Shown here: positions 28,151 to 36,342 of the stretch, piece after piece
Layout of the letters: each line of letters starts with the position of its first letter
How positions within the stretch are numbered: position 1 is the stretch's first letter
Assembly: GCF_014196345.1 (NCBI RefSeq)
Contig: NZ_JACIDN010000012.1
Location: 40,904-104,903, forward strand
DNA from: Methylobacterium brachythecii
GTDB lineage: Bacteria; Pseudomonadota; Alphaproteobacteria; Rhizobiales; Beijerinckiaceae
Direction of reading: 5' to 3'
DNA: 64,000 nt
The notes under the pieces: model-generated
Seen by the model: the letters and a program-made list of their open reading frames with translations, nothing else
What the model was told of the DNA's origin: nothing
Databases searched by the model: none
Position numbers and translations under genes: made by a program

Positions 28151-29314
28151 ATGAGCCCCATCGACCGCATCACGAGCTACGCGGACGAATTGACCGCGAT
28201 CCGCCGCGATCTCCATGCCCACCCCGAACTCGGCTTCGAGGAGGTCCGCACCTCCGGCATCGTCGCCGATCACCTCGAAAAACTCGGCATCGAGGTGCAT
28301 CGCGGGCTCGGAAAGACTGGCGTGGTCGGTCTGCTGCGCGGGCGGCCGGGCAAGCGGCGCATCGGATTGCGCGCCGACATGGACGCGTTGCCGATCGAGG
28401 AGGAGACCAACCTCCCCTACCGCTCGACCATCCCCAGTACGATGCATGCCTGCGGCCATGACGGGCACACCACCATGCTGCTCGGCGCGGCGCGCTACCT
28501 GGCCGAGACACGAGATTTCGATGGCACCGCAGTCTTCGTGTTCCAGCCGGCCGAGGAGGGTCTCGGCGGCGCCCGCGCCATGATCGCCGATGGTCTCTTC
28601 GAGAAATTCCCGGTCGACGAGATCTTCGCGATCCACAACAATCCCAACGGACCACACGGGAAGATCCTGGTACGGCCCGGACCAGCCATGGCGGCGGCGG
28701 ATTTCTTCGACATCAGAATCACTGGCCGCGGGGCGCATGCGGCCAGGCCGCAGGAAGGAATCGACCCGATCCTGGTGGCGACGGCGATCCCGCAGGCCAT
28801 GCAGTCCATCGTCAGCCGCAACGCCGATCCATTGAAGGCGGCGGTGGTCTCGATCACCCAGATCCATGCCGGTGCGGCCTACAACGTGATCCCCGAGGGC
28901 GCCCATCTCGCCGGGACGGTGCGCACCTTCGATGCCGCTCTGCGGGAACTCGTGTCGACGCGCATCCGTGAGATCGCCGGGGGCATCGGCGAGGCCTATG
29001 GGGCGCGAGTTGAGGTCGAAATCCGCGACGTCTTTTCCGTCCTCGAGAACAGCCCGGATCATGCGATGGCGGTGGCCGAGATCGCCACCGAGCTGTTCGG
29101 AGCAGATCGCGTCGATGCGCAATCCAAGCCGCATATGGGCAGCGAGGATTTCGCGGACATGCTGCATGCGGTGCCGGGTGCCTACGCCTGGCTCGGAGCG
29201 ACGCCGGGACCCGGCCTGCACAATGCCGGCTACGATTTCGACGACACGCTGCTGCCGCTGGGCGCCGCCTATCTGGCGCGAATGGTGGAGCGGCGCAGCG
29301 CCGTCGCGGCTTGA
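28151..29314 (+). CDS. M20 family amidohydrolase (hippurate hydrolase / amino-acylase type)
   Basis: A 387-residue metal-dependent amidase of the M20D group. RDLHAHPELGFEE, LRADMDALPIEEETNLPYRS, MHACGHDGHTTMLLGAARYL (metal ligands), VFQPAEEGLGGARAMI (catalytic Glu and ligand) and MGSEDFADMLHAVPGAYAWLG are all present. GRGAHAARPQEGIDPI belongs to the dimerisation lid. Enzymes of this type cleave N-acyl amino acids such as hippurate or N-acetyl amino acids, or indole-acetic acid conjugates; the exact substrate cannot be read. The ATG has GAGAGG ten bases upstream. It may be co-transcribed with the preceding unknown gene. Confidence 0.9.
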   Translation: MSPIDRITSYADELTAIRRDLHAHPELGFEEVRTSGIVADHLEKLGIEVHRGLGKTGVVGLLRGRPGKRRIGLRADMDALPIEEETNLPYRSTIPSTMHACGHDGHTTMLLGAARYLAETRDFDGTAVFVFQPAEEGLGGARAMIADGLFEKFPVDEIFAIHNNPNGPHGKILVRPGPAMAAADFFDIRITGRGAHAARPQEGIDPILVATAIPQAMQSIVSRNADPLKAAVVSITQIHAGAAYNVIPEGAHLAGTVRTFDAALRELVSTRIREIAGGIGEAYGARVEVEIRDVFSVLENSPDHAMAVAEIATELFGADRVDAQSKPHMGSEDFADMLHAVPGAYAWLGATPGPGLHNAGYDFDDTLLPLGAAYLARMVERRSAVAA

Positions 29315-29327
29315 ACCGACGGAGCGC

Positions 29328-30293
29328 TCAGGTCGCGATCGTCTGCACGGACGCAGCGCCCTGCCCTTTCGCCTGGATCTCGATGAAGACCCGTTTCACC
29401 TCGTGGTTCATCGCCTTGAGGCGGCCATCAAGGCGCCCGACGAGCCGCTCGATCTCCCCGCCAGGAAGTGCGTCGTCGATGTCGAGGCTGACATTCACGA
29501 GAATGTCGGAGGGGCCGAGATGCTGGGTCAGCACCTCGTTGACATGGCGCACCGCCGGCTCTCCGCGCACGGCTTCATGGATCGCGTCGACGACGTCCGG
29601 ATCGGCCGCCTCGCCGATCAGCAGGCCGTGTGTCTCGATCATCAGGAACAGCGCCATGCCGACCAGGACGAGCCCGATTGCCACCGAGGACCACCCGTCG
29701 AGCGCGGGCCAGTCGAGGAGTTGCGCCGCCACGACTCCAGCCATGGCGATCGCCAGGCCGATCAGAGCGGCGACGTCCTCGACGAGAATCGTGAACAGGG
29801 CCGGATCCTTGCTCCGCCGAATGGCCGAGAGCGTCGATCGCCCCGCCTTCTCGGCTTGAAACGAGCGGAGCGCGACGAAGCAGGAATAGCCCTCCGCAGC
29901 GATGGAGAATCCGAGGATCGCTACGTTGATCCAGAAGCCGGAAACCGCATGGCCGAAGATCGTCGCGTCGGCCGGCGGCTCGGGGTGCTGGATCTTGTGG
30001 GCGCCTTCGTAGATCGCGAACAGGCCGCCGCCGAGGAAGATGAACAGCGCGACGATGAAGGCGTAGAAGTAGACTTCTCGTCCGTAGCCGAAGGGGTGTC
30101 GGGCATCGGCCGGCTTCTGGGCGCGCTTCAAGCCGACGAGCAGCAGCAACTGATTGGTGGTGTCGACGACGGAGTGCGCGCCCTCCGCCAGCATGGCCGA
30201 CGAACCGGTGAGATACGCGCCGACGAACTTGGCGACGGCGATCGCGAGATTCGCGCCTGCCGCTGTGTAGATCGCACCCGTACTCTCGGCCAA
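29328..30293 (-). CDS. Cation diffusion facilitator (CDF) metal exporter, SLC30A9-like
   Basis: A 321-residue inner-membrane exporter of Zn2+ or a related divalent metal. Helix 2 carries LAEGAHSVVDTTNQLLLLVG (HSxxD metal ligands). DARHPFGYGREVYFYAF follows helix 2, and ILVEDVAALIGLAIAMAG has Glu-Asp where most CDF proteins have His-Asp in helix 5. The C-terminal cytoplasmic ferredoxin-like domain is present (DILVNVSLDIDDALPGGEIERLVGRLDGRLK). This pattern fits the SLC30A9/TMEM163-like branch. The start is TTG with GGGAG at good spacing. It is a single gene, convergent with the M20 gene. Confidence 0.87.
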   Translation of the reverse strand: MAESTGAIYTAAGANLAIAVAKFVGAYLTGSSAMLAEGAHSVVDTTNQLLLLVGLKRAQKPADARHPFGYGREVYFYAFIVALFIFLGGGLFAIYEGAHKIQHPEPPADATIFGHAVSGFWINVAILGFSIAAEGYSCFVALRSFQAEKAGRSTLSAIRRSKDPALFTILVEDVAALIGLAIAMAGVVAAQLLDWPALDGWSSVAIGLVLVGMALFLMIETHGLLIGEAADPDVVDAIHEAVRGEPAVRHVNEVLTQHLGPSDILVNVSLDIDDALPGGEIERLVGRLDGRLKAMNHEVKRVFIEIQAKGQGAASVQTIAT

Positions 30294-30469
30294 TGACCTG
30301 CTCCCGCTGCGCCATGCCGGCGCAAGCGTGACCGGAGGCTTCGAGGCCTCACCAAGGCAATGCTTCGCGCGACGAGTCCAGCGTTCGTTCCGGCATCGGC
30401 CGGTGGACGCTGGCGGCCGCCCTGTGCAACGTGCCGGCCAACCCCGTCAGGACCGAGGAGTGGCCCCCG

Positions 30470-30901
30470 ATGAGCATCGCCTACGACCCCGACAACATCT
30501 TCGCGAAGATCCTGCGCGGCGAGATTCCGGCCCACAAGGTCTACGAGGACGAGGACACGCTCGCCTTCATGGATGTGATGCCACAGGCCGAGGGGCACAC
30601 CCTGGTAATCCCGAAGACACCCTCACGGGGGTTCCTCGATGCCGAGCCGGAGGTGCTGGCCAAGCTCGTCAAGGTGGCGCAGCGCGTCGGCCGGGCGGTG
30701 AAGACGGCGTTCGATGCCGATGGCCTGACGCTGTTCCAATACAACGAGCCCGCCGGCGGCCAGACGGTGTTTCACCTTCATATGCACATCGTGCCGCGCC
30801 GCGAGGGCGTGCCGCTCAAACGGCACGAGGGTGGCATGGCGGACAAGGACGTGCTTGCGGCGCACGCGGATCGGATCCGTGCGGCGCTCGGGCAGGCGTG
30901 A
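30470..30901 (+). CDS. HIT family nucleotide hydrolase (HINT-like)
   Basis: A 143-residue homodimeric nucleotidyl hydrolase of the histidine-triad family. NIFAKILRGEIPAHKVYEDEDTLAFMDVMPQAEGHTLVIPK is the family start and QTVFHLHMHIVPR contains the HxHxH triad. HINT-type enzymes split adenosine phosphoramidates and aminoacyl-adenylates. The ATG has GAGGAG ten bases upstream; the upstream in-frame ATG lacks a site. It is a single gene facing the PilZ gene. Confidence 0.93.
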   Translation: MSIAYDPDNIFAKILRGEIPAHKVYEDEDTLAFMDVMPQAEGHTLVIPKTPSRGFLDAEPEVLAKLVKVAQRVGRAVKTAFDADGLTLFQYNEPAGGQTVFHLHMHIVPRREGVPLKRHEGGMADKDVLAAHADRIRAALGQA

Positions 30902-30910
30902 GGCGTCGCG

Positions 30911-31330
30911 TCAGGCGGCGCTGCTTGTCGGGGAGCGGCCGAGACTGGTGATGGCGGTGCGGAGCGCGGCATTTTCGGCTTCGAGCTCTGCGATGCGGCG
31001 GATCAGAATGCTCATCGCGGAATCGGACGCGGCGGGCGCCTCCACCGGCTTCTCCTGAACCGGGGCAGCTTTCGCTATGGCATCGTCGAAGGTGACGCCG
31101 ACGCCGCTATCGCGCCGCCAGCGCATGGTCGACCGGAAGGTCTGATCCTTGTTCTGGATGTAGAGGTCGAACACCTCCGGCAGAGGCGAGGTCTCGCTCA
31201 ACTCCAGGCGCGCACCGGTCGCCGACAGGTCGCGGACCAGGCAGTCCATGCTCGACGCGCCGCCATTGTAGACGATGCGTCCCCTCAGAAATGTCCGCAT
31301 GCGGACGTTCTGGCGTTGATCCATCGACAT
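30911..31330 (-). CDS. PilZ domain protein with C-terminal coiled coil
   Basis: A 139-residue protein. The PilZ fold begins DQRQNVRMRTFLRGRIVYNGG, where RxxxR-like arginines sit at the site that binds cyclic di-GMP, and continues CLVRDLSATGARLEL (D/NxSxxG motif) and MRWRRDSGVGVTF. The last 30 residues are a leucine-zipper-like helix (ILIRRIAELEAENAALRTAI), likely for dimerisation. I chose the ATG at 31330 (GGGGA upstream), which keeps the PilZ start intact; an ATG 39 bases further up is possible. It may be a stand-alone c-di-GMP receptor. Confidence 0.82.
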   Translation of the reverse strand: MSMDQRQNVRMRTFLRGRIVYNGGASSMDCLVRDLSATGARLELSETSPLPEVFDLYIQNKDQTFRSTMRWRRDSGVGVTFDDAIAKAAPVQEKPVEAPAASDSAMSILIRRIAELEAENAALRTAITSLGRSPTSSAA

Positions 31331-31435
31331 CTCGGTCCCCGAGCCACGACCCCGAAATCGACGTTGCATGGAAGGACTTAAAAAAAGCTCGCCGATTTTC
31401 TCGAAAGATGAGGGTGTTCCTGCTCGTGCACTGCG

Positions 31436-31663
31436 TCAGTGAGTGGGCCGGTCGAAGGCCTGAAACAGGTAGAAGCCGTTGAATCGGACCGAGGTGGCGG
31501 CTGCTCTGCCGTCGAAACCGGGCGTGGCCGTCGAGCTCTCTTCGACCTTGCCGCCGAAGCTCCAGCGGTTGCCGCTGACGAAGCGTGGAACCGCATGGCT
31601 CTCGGGCACCGCGCAATACAGCCCCTCGCCGCTCTTCAAGCGGAATAGGTTGTAGCTTCGCAT
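31436..31663 (-). CDS. Small conserved hypothetical protein
   Basis: A 75-residue soluble protein from an ATG with GAGG nine bases upstream. It begins MRSYNLFRLKSGEGLYCAVPES, is rich in aromatic residues and Gly, and ends FNGFYLFQAFDRPTH. It looks like a compact beta-rich single domain without signal or membrane segment. I do not recognise a named family. It sits between the PilZ gene and nadE on the same strand, separated from each by about 100 bases. Confidence 0.65.
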   Translation of the reverse strand: MRSYNLFRLKSGEGLYCAVPESHAVPRFVSGNRWSFGGKVEESSTATPGFDGRAAATSVRFNGFYLFQAFDRPTH

Positions 31664-31763
31664 CGGATCGTCCTCTGCCGCGCCACCCTGCGCAAAGCGC
31701 AATAGCGGCACAATCGGTCAGGTTTGTGTCCGGATGCTTTCGCCGGGAGGTTGCAGAGGTGCC

Positions 31764-33821
31764 CTAATCAGCGGGAATGTTGCGCTCCCACTCCTCGAGC
31801 CACGCACGGGAGCTGGCGTCCGACGGTGCGCGCCAGTCTCCGCGCGGGGAGAGAGCGCCCCCGGCAGACACCTTCGGGCCGTTCGGCAAGGCCGAGCGTT
31901 TGAACTGGCTGAACCGGAAGAACCGGTCGAGGAAGACACCGAGCCAGCGCCGGATCTCCGGCAAGCCGTAGGCGATGCGCTTGGCCTCCGGCAGGTCCTG
32001 CGGCCAGGAGCCGGCGGCTCGGTCCCCCCAAGCATGCAGGGCCAGGAAGGCGATCTTCGAGGGGCGCAAGCCGTGGCGCAGCGTGTAGAAGAGGTTGAAG
32101 TCCTGCAGCGCGTAGGGGCCGATCGTGCTTTCCGTGCTCTGCGGCCCCTCCCCTGCGGCGGCAGGCACCAATTCGGGCGAGATCTCGGTGTCGAGCACCG
32201 CCGCGATCGTGCGGTTCTCGGTCTCGCCGAACTGGCCGGACGCGATCACCCAGCGGATCAGATGCTGGATCAGGGTCTTGGGCACGCCGGCATTGACGCC
32301 GTAATGGCTCATCTGGTCGCCGACGCCGTAGGTGCTCCAGCCGAGCGCCAGCTCGGAGAGATCGCCGGTGCCGAGCACGATCCCGCCATGCTGGTTGGCG
32401 AGTCGGAACAGGTAATCGGTGCGCAGACCCGCCTGAACGTTCTCGAAGGTCACGTCGTAGACAGGCTCACCGCGGCCGTAGGGGTGGCCCATGTCTTCCA
32501 GCATCCGTCTGGCGGAGGGGCGGATGTCGATCTCGTTCGCGGTGACCCCAAGCGAGGCCATCAGCGCGTGGGCGTTTGCCTTGGTCTCGTCGGATGTCGC
32601 AAAGCCGGGCAGCGTGTAGGCGAGGATGCCGGTGCGCGGATAGCCGAGCCGATCGAAGGCCTTGGCCGCGACGATCAGGGCATGCGTCGAATCGAGGCCG
32701 CCCGAGATGCCGATGACGAGCGTCCTGGTTTTTGTCGCCTGCAGCCGCTGTGCGAGGCCGGCGACCTGAATGTTGTAGGCCTCGTAGCAATCCTGCGCGA
32801 GGCGAGCGGGATCGGACGGCACGAAGGGGAAACGCTCGACCTTGCGCCTCAGGCCAAGATCGCCCGTCGGCAGGTCCAACCGAAAACCGATCTGCCGGTA
32901 GGGCTGCCCGAGTTCCCGCGCGTTGTCGTCGAAGCTGCCCGACGAGAGCCGCTCCTGTGCGATCAGGTCGAGGTCGATATCGGCGAACGTCGCCACCGGG
33001 TCCGGTGAGAAACGGGCCCCCTCAGCGAGGCGAACGCCGTTCTCGTCGATGCTGGTCTGGCCGTCCCAGGAGAGGTCGGTGGTGGATTCGCCCTGCCCCG
33101 CGGCGGCGTAGAGATAGGCGCAGAGCCCGCGCATCGAGGCGGCGCGGCTGAGAAGTGCCCGCGATTCCGCCCGCCCGATGGTGATCGGGCTGCCCGAGAG
33201 GTTGGCGAGGACGGTGGCGCCCGCGAGCGCCGCGTCCATCCCAGGCGTCGAAGGCACCCAGAGATCCTCGCAGACCTCGATGCCGAGCACGAAGCCGGAG
33301 AGATCGTCGGCAGCGAAGAGGAGGTCCGTCCCGAAGGGTGCGTCGATGCCGGCGACGGGGACGGTTTCGCCGACGATCCCGGCTCCGAGAGCAAAATGCC
33401 GCTTCTCATAAAACTCGCGGTAGTTCGGCAGGTAACTCTTCGGCACGACACCGAGCAGGCGCCCGCCTTGGATCGCCAGAGCGCAGTTATAGAGACGGTG
33501 GCGCCAGCGCAGCGGCGCGCCGACGACAAGGACCGGACGCATGGCGCGCGAGGCTTCGATCACGTGCGCGATCGCGGTCTCGACCGCGTCGAGCAGCGTC
33601 TCCTGCAGCAGGAGGTCGTCGATCGCGTAGGATGACAAGCAGAGCTCGGGGAAGACCGCGAGCACGGCGCCGTCCTCGTGGCAGCGACGTGCGAGGTCCA
33701 GCACGGCTTCCGCGTTGGCAGCGGGATCGCCTGGATGGCTGTGCACGGTGCAGGCCGCGACGCGCGCGAAGCCGTGGCGGTAGAGCGAGCGAAAATCGCC
33801 TGGATCGTGTGCCTGCGCCAC
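31764..33821 (-). CDS. nadE: Glutamine-dependent NAD+ synthetase
   Basis: A 685-residue two-domain enzyme that converts nicotinic acid adenine dinucleotide to NAD+ in the last step of NAD synthesis, using ammonia freed from glutamine. Residues 15-300 are the nitrilase-like glutaminase with its triad in VFPELCLSSYAIDD (Glu), VPKSYLPNYREFYEKRHF (Lys) and GIEVCEDLWVP (Cys). From about 330 comes the synthetase, with P-loop VIGISGGLDSTHAL and NIDGGRR-like downstream motifs (LGTGDLSELALGWSTYG). The apparent start is GTG. The length is in the normal range for the long NadE form. Confidence 0.95.
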   Translation of the reverse strand: MAQAHDPGDFRSLYRHGFARVAACTVHSHPGDPAANAEAVLDLARRCHEDGAVLAVFPELCLSSYAIDDLLLQETLLDAVETAIAHVIEASRAMRPVLVVGAPLRWRHRLYNCALAIQGGRLLGVVPKSYLPNYREFYEKRHFALGAGIVGETVPVAGIDAPFGTDLLFAADDLSGFVLGIEVCEDLWVPSTPGMDAALAGATVLANLSGSPITIGRAESRALLSRAASMRGLCAYLYAAAGQGESTTDLSWDGQTSIDENGVRLAEGARFSPDPVATFADIDLDLIAQERLSSGSFDDNARELGQPYRQIGFRLDLPTGDLGLRRKVERFPFVPSDPARLAQDCYEAYNIQVAGLAQRLQATKTRTLVIGISGGLDSTHALIVAAKAFDRLGYPRTGILAYTLPGFATSDETKANAHALMASLGVTANEIDIRPSARRMLEDMGHPYGRGEPVYDVTFENVQAGLRTDYLFRLANQHGGIVLGTGDLSELALGWSTYGVGDQMSHYGVNAGVPKTLIQHLIRWVIASGQFGETENRTIAAVLDTEISPELVPAAAGEGPQSTESTIGPYALQDFNLFYTLRHGLRPSKIAFLALHAWGDRAAGSWPQDLPEAKRIAYGLPEIRRWLGVFLDRFFRFSQFKRSALPNGPKVSAGGALSPRGDWRAPSDASSRAWLEEWERNIPAD

Positions 33822-33896
33822 CGGACCGTTCGTTGCTCCGTGAAGGACCCGACCGGCATCTCCATGCAGCTCGGGTCTTGGAGTTTACGCGCAAAA

Positions 33897-35732
33897 TCAG
33901 CTTTCTGCAGCCTGCGGCCGCGCGCGACCCCTCAGCGAAATCCGCCGGGTGAAGAAGACGCGCCGCTCGTCCTCGGAGCGGATCACCTCGGCACGCACCT
34001 TCAGGAGATCGCGGCGCGTCACGATTCCGACGAGGCGCCCGGTGCCGGTCTCGGTCACTGCTATACAGCCCCGGTGATGCCCGAGCATCAGGTCGACGGC
34101 ATGCGCCACGACGTCACCCGGATGGACTACCGTGGCCGTACAATCCGCCAAACGCTCCTCGAGGCGTTCGGTCTTCGGGCCGGGCGTCATCTTCCAGTGC
34201 AAGGCGTCTTTGCCGGAAACGACGGCGACCGGGCGGCCATCGGCATCGACGACCGGATAGGTGCGGTGCTCGCCGCGTTCGACCGCGGCGATGGCCTCCG
34301 GGACGGTCATGTCGGCGGACAGGGTCTCGACGGTGCTCACCATGACGTCGCGCACGCGCGTCAGCTGGTACGGGTCGATGGCGTATTCGCGGGTGATGTG
34401 CTGGCCGCGGCGCGCGATCTTTTCCGTGAGGATCGAGCGCTTGAGCAGCAGCACCGTCACCGCGTAGGCGGTCGCCGTCGCGGCGAGCAGCGCCGGCAAG
34501 GTGTGCAGGTCGCCGGTGATCTCGGCCGCGAACAGCGCGCCGGTGAGCGGTGCACGCATGGTGCCGCCGAGCATGGCGGCCATGCCGAGCAGCGCCCAGA
34601 AACCCGGATCACCCGGCAGCACGCAGCCGACCAGCCATCCCATCGCGCCGCCGAGGATCAGGAGCGGCGCCAGCACGCCACCCGAAGTGCCCGAGGAGAG
34701 CGCCAGCAGCCAGATCGCGGCCTTGACGAGGAGGATCATGAGGACGGCCTGGACGAGCAGGTGACCCGCCAACAGATCGCCGATCACGTCGTAGCCGACG
34801 CCGAGTGCCCGCGGCTCGACCAAGCCTCCGAGCCCAACGCAGACGCCTCCGAGCGCCGGCCACCACATCCAGTGGATCGGCAGGCGCTCGAAACAGTCCT
34901 CGAGCGTGTAGAGGCATTTGGTCAGCAGTGCCGATTGCAGTCCGGCGAGCAGACCGATCCCGGCGCAGGCCACCAGTCCCCACCACGGCAGAGCCGGCGC
35001 GCCCGAGAAAGCGAAGAGCGGACCAGCCTCGAAGACCAGCGGCCGCAACGCGGTGGCGGTGAGGACGGCGGTCGCAACGGGCAGGAAGCTGCGCGGCCGC
35101 CATTCGAAGAGCAGCAATTCGATCGCCAGCAGCACGGCGGCGAGAGGCGTCCCGAAGATCGCCGTCATGCCCGCGGCGGCGCCTGCGACGAGCAAGGTTT
35201 TCCGCTCGGCCGAGCTCAAGTGGAAGAACTGGGCGAAGAGCGAGCCGATGGCACCGCCCGTCATGATGATCGGGCCCTCGGCGCCGAAGGGGCCGCCGGT
35301 TCCGATCGAGATGGCCGAAGAGAGGGGTTTGAGGATCGCCACCTTCGGCGACATCCGGCTCTGGCCGATCAGGATCGCCTCGATCGCTTCCGGAATGCCA
35401 TGGCCGCGGATCTTTTCCGAGCCGAACCGCGCCATCAGCCCGATGACCAGGCCGCCGAGCGCCGGAATCGCGACCATCCACGGCGTACGGGCGGCGTTTG
35501 CGAGTGAGATCGGCGTCCCGTCGAACCGGCCGAACCACGTCAGTTGCGTGACGAGCGCGATCAGCTTCACCAGCGCCCAGGCCGCGAACGTGCCGGCGAC
35601 ACCGATCACCAGGGCCATCGCGACGAGGACCAGGACGCGCGGGCCCGCCGTGAAATCGCCGAGCGGCCGAGGGGTATGTCGCGGCGCCTTCGTCGGCTCC
35701 ACGGGGGCACCTTTTCCTGTTTCGATCAGCAT
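33897..35732 (-). CDS. ClC-family chloride channel/antiporter with C-terminal CBS pair
   Basis: A 611-residue membrane protein with the ClC core (about 30-430) and two cytoplasmic CBS domains (about 455-590: VRDVMVSTVETLSADMTVPEAIAAVERG and ATVVHPGDVVAHAVDLMLGHHRGCIAV). Selectivity-filter motifs are GHGIPEA (Ser of GSGIP replaced by His), GPFGAEGPIIM (gating Glu kept) and GTSGGVLAP. In the inner proton-path motif the position matching Glu203 of E. coli ClcA reads Leu (LAAVLLAIELLLFE). The start at 35732 has GGAG six bases upstream. It is divergent from a MarR gene, with an operator between them. Ion and mechanism (channel or exchanger) are open. Confidence 0.87.
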   Translation of the reverse strand: MLIETGKGAPVEPTKAPRHTPRPLGDFTAGPRVLVLVAMALVIGVAGTFAAWALVKLIALVTQLTWFGRFDGTPISLANAARTPWMVAIPALGGLVIGLMARFGSEKIRGHGIPEAIEAILIGQSRMSPKVAILKPLSSAISIGTGGPFGAEGPIIMTGGAIGSLFAQFFHLSSAERKTLLVAGAAAGMTAIFGTPLAAVLLAIELLLFEWRPRSFLPVATAVLTATALRPLVFEAGPLFAFSGAPALPWWGLVACAGIGLLAGLQSALLTKCLYTLEDCFERLPIHWMWWPALGGVCVGLGGLVEPRALGVGYDVIGDLLAGHLLVQAVLMILLVKAAIWLLALSSGTSGGVLAPLLILGGAMGWLVGCVLPGDPGFWALLGMAAMLGGTMRAPLTGALFAAEITGDLHTLPALLAATATAYAVTVLLLKRSILTEKIARRGQHITREYAIDPYQLTRVRDVMVSTVETLSADMTVPEAIAAVERGEHRTYPVVDADGRPVAVVSGKDALHWKMTPGPKTERLEERLADCTATVVHPGDVVAHAVDLMLGHHRGCIAVTETGTGRLVGIVTRRDLLKVRAEVIRSEDERRVFFTRRISLRGRARPQAAES

Positions 35733-35759
35733 CGACCTCTCCGACTTCATGGACGTCTA

Positions 35760-35780
35760 TATATCGTAATACGATATAAT
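35760..35780 (+). promoter_or_regulatory. Palindromic operator overlapping the marR -10 box
   Basis: A perfect 8-bp inverted repeat with a 3-base spacer (tatatcgt-aat-acgatata, 35760-35778) sits between the divergent ClC and MarR genes. Its right arm merges into a consensus TATAAT (35775-35780) on the plus strand. The size and symmetry fit a MarR dimer site, and its place would let the regulator shut off its own promoter and the ClC gene, whose start is 28 bases away. Confidence 0.7.
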
Positions 35781-35815
35781 AGCTCCTCCTCGTGCAACAT
35801 GGTATGGATGCGGCC

Positions 35816-36250
35816 ATGACATCCGTGCACCCGGACGAGCCCGGCCTGTCCTCCGAGCAATATGCGGCGATCGCAGATTTCAGGTTCCAGCTCAGGCGTT
35901 TCCTCGCCTTCAGCGAAAGCGCGGCGATGCAGGCTGGACTGCCGCCACAGCAACATCAGGCTTTGCTGGCGATTGCCGGCCATCGCGGCGAGGAGCGCCC
36001 GAGCGTCGGAGTGCTGGCGCGACAGCTTCTGATCGCCCCGAATACGGCGGCCGAACTGGTGCATCGGATGGAGCAGGGCGGTCTTCTGACCAAGACGGCC
36101 TCCGTCGACGATCGCCGCCGAACCGAACTGGGGCTGACGCCGAAGGCCGAGGCGATTCTGCGCCGGCTGACGGTGGCGCATCTCGAGGAATTGCGTGTCC
36201 TCGAGCCGGCCTTGGTGCGCGCGCTGGGCGGGATCGACCGCGCAGAGTGA
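35816..36250 (+). CDS. MarR-family transcriptional regulator
   Basis: A 144-residue winged-helix repressor. The helical dimer segment is AIADFRFQLRRFLAFSESAAMQAGLPPQQHQALLAIAGH. The recognition helix region is SVGVLARQLLIAPNTAAELVHRMEQGGLLTK and the wing is SVDDRRRTELGLTPKAEAIL with the DxRxxx motif. Three in-frame starts exist (GTG 35792, ATG 35804, ATG 35816); the last is preferred for its GGA seven bases upstream and its distance from the TATAAT box. Divergent from the ClC gene and next to a palindrome, it most likely controls both. Confidence 0.88.
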   Translation: MTSVHPDEPGLSSEQYAAIADFRFQLRRFLAFSESAAMQAGLPPQQHQALLAIAGHRGEERPSVGVLARQLLIAPNTAAELVHRMEQGGLLTKTASVDDRRRTELGLTPKAEAILRRLTVAHLEELRVLEPALVRALGGIDRAE

Positions 36251-36287
36251 CCGTTCGGGACGGCCGGAAAGGCCTCCATTCAAGCGT

Positions 36288-36297
36288 TCGTTAACGA
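36288..36297. promoter_or_regulatory. GTTAAC-centred palindrome upstream of ftsK
   Basis: A perfect 10-base palindrome (tcgttaacga) lies 45 bases before the preferred ftsK start. The TTAAC half-site is that of the alphaproteobacterial cell-cycle regulator CtrA, but only one half-site is present, so this is a weak candidate. Confidence 0.3.
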
Positions 36298-36342
36298 CGC
36301 TCCGCCTAACTGGTGGAGAACCGCTCCAGCGGGAGTCGGACC

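Noticed and set aside
33678..35507. A 609-codon plus-strand frame across nadE and the ClC gene
   Set aside because: Antisense to two well identified genes and of no recognisable protein character.
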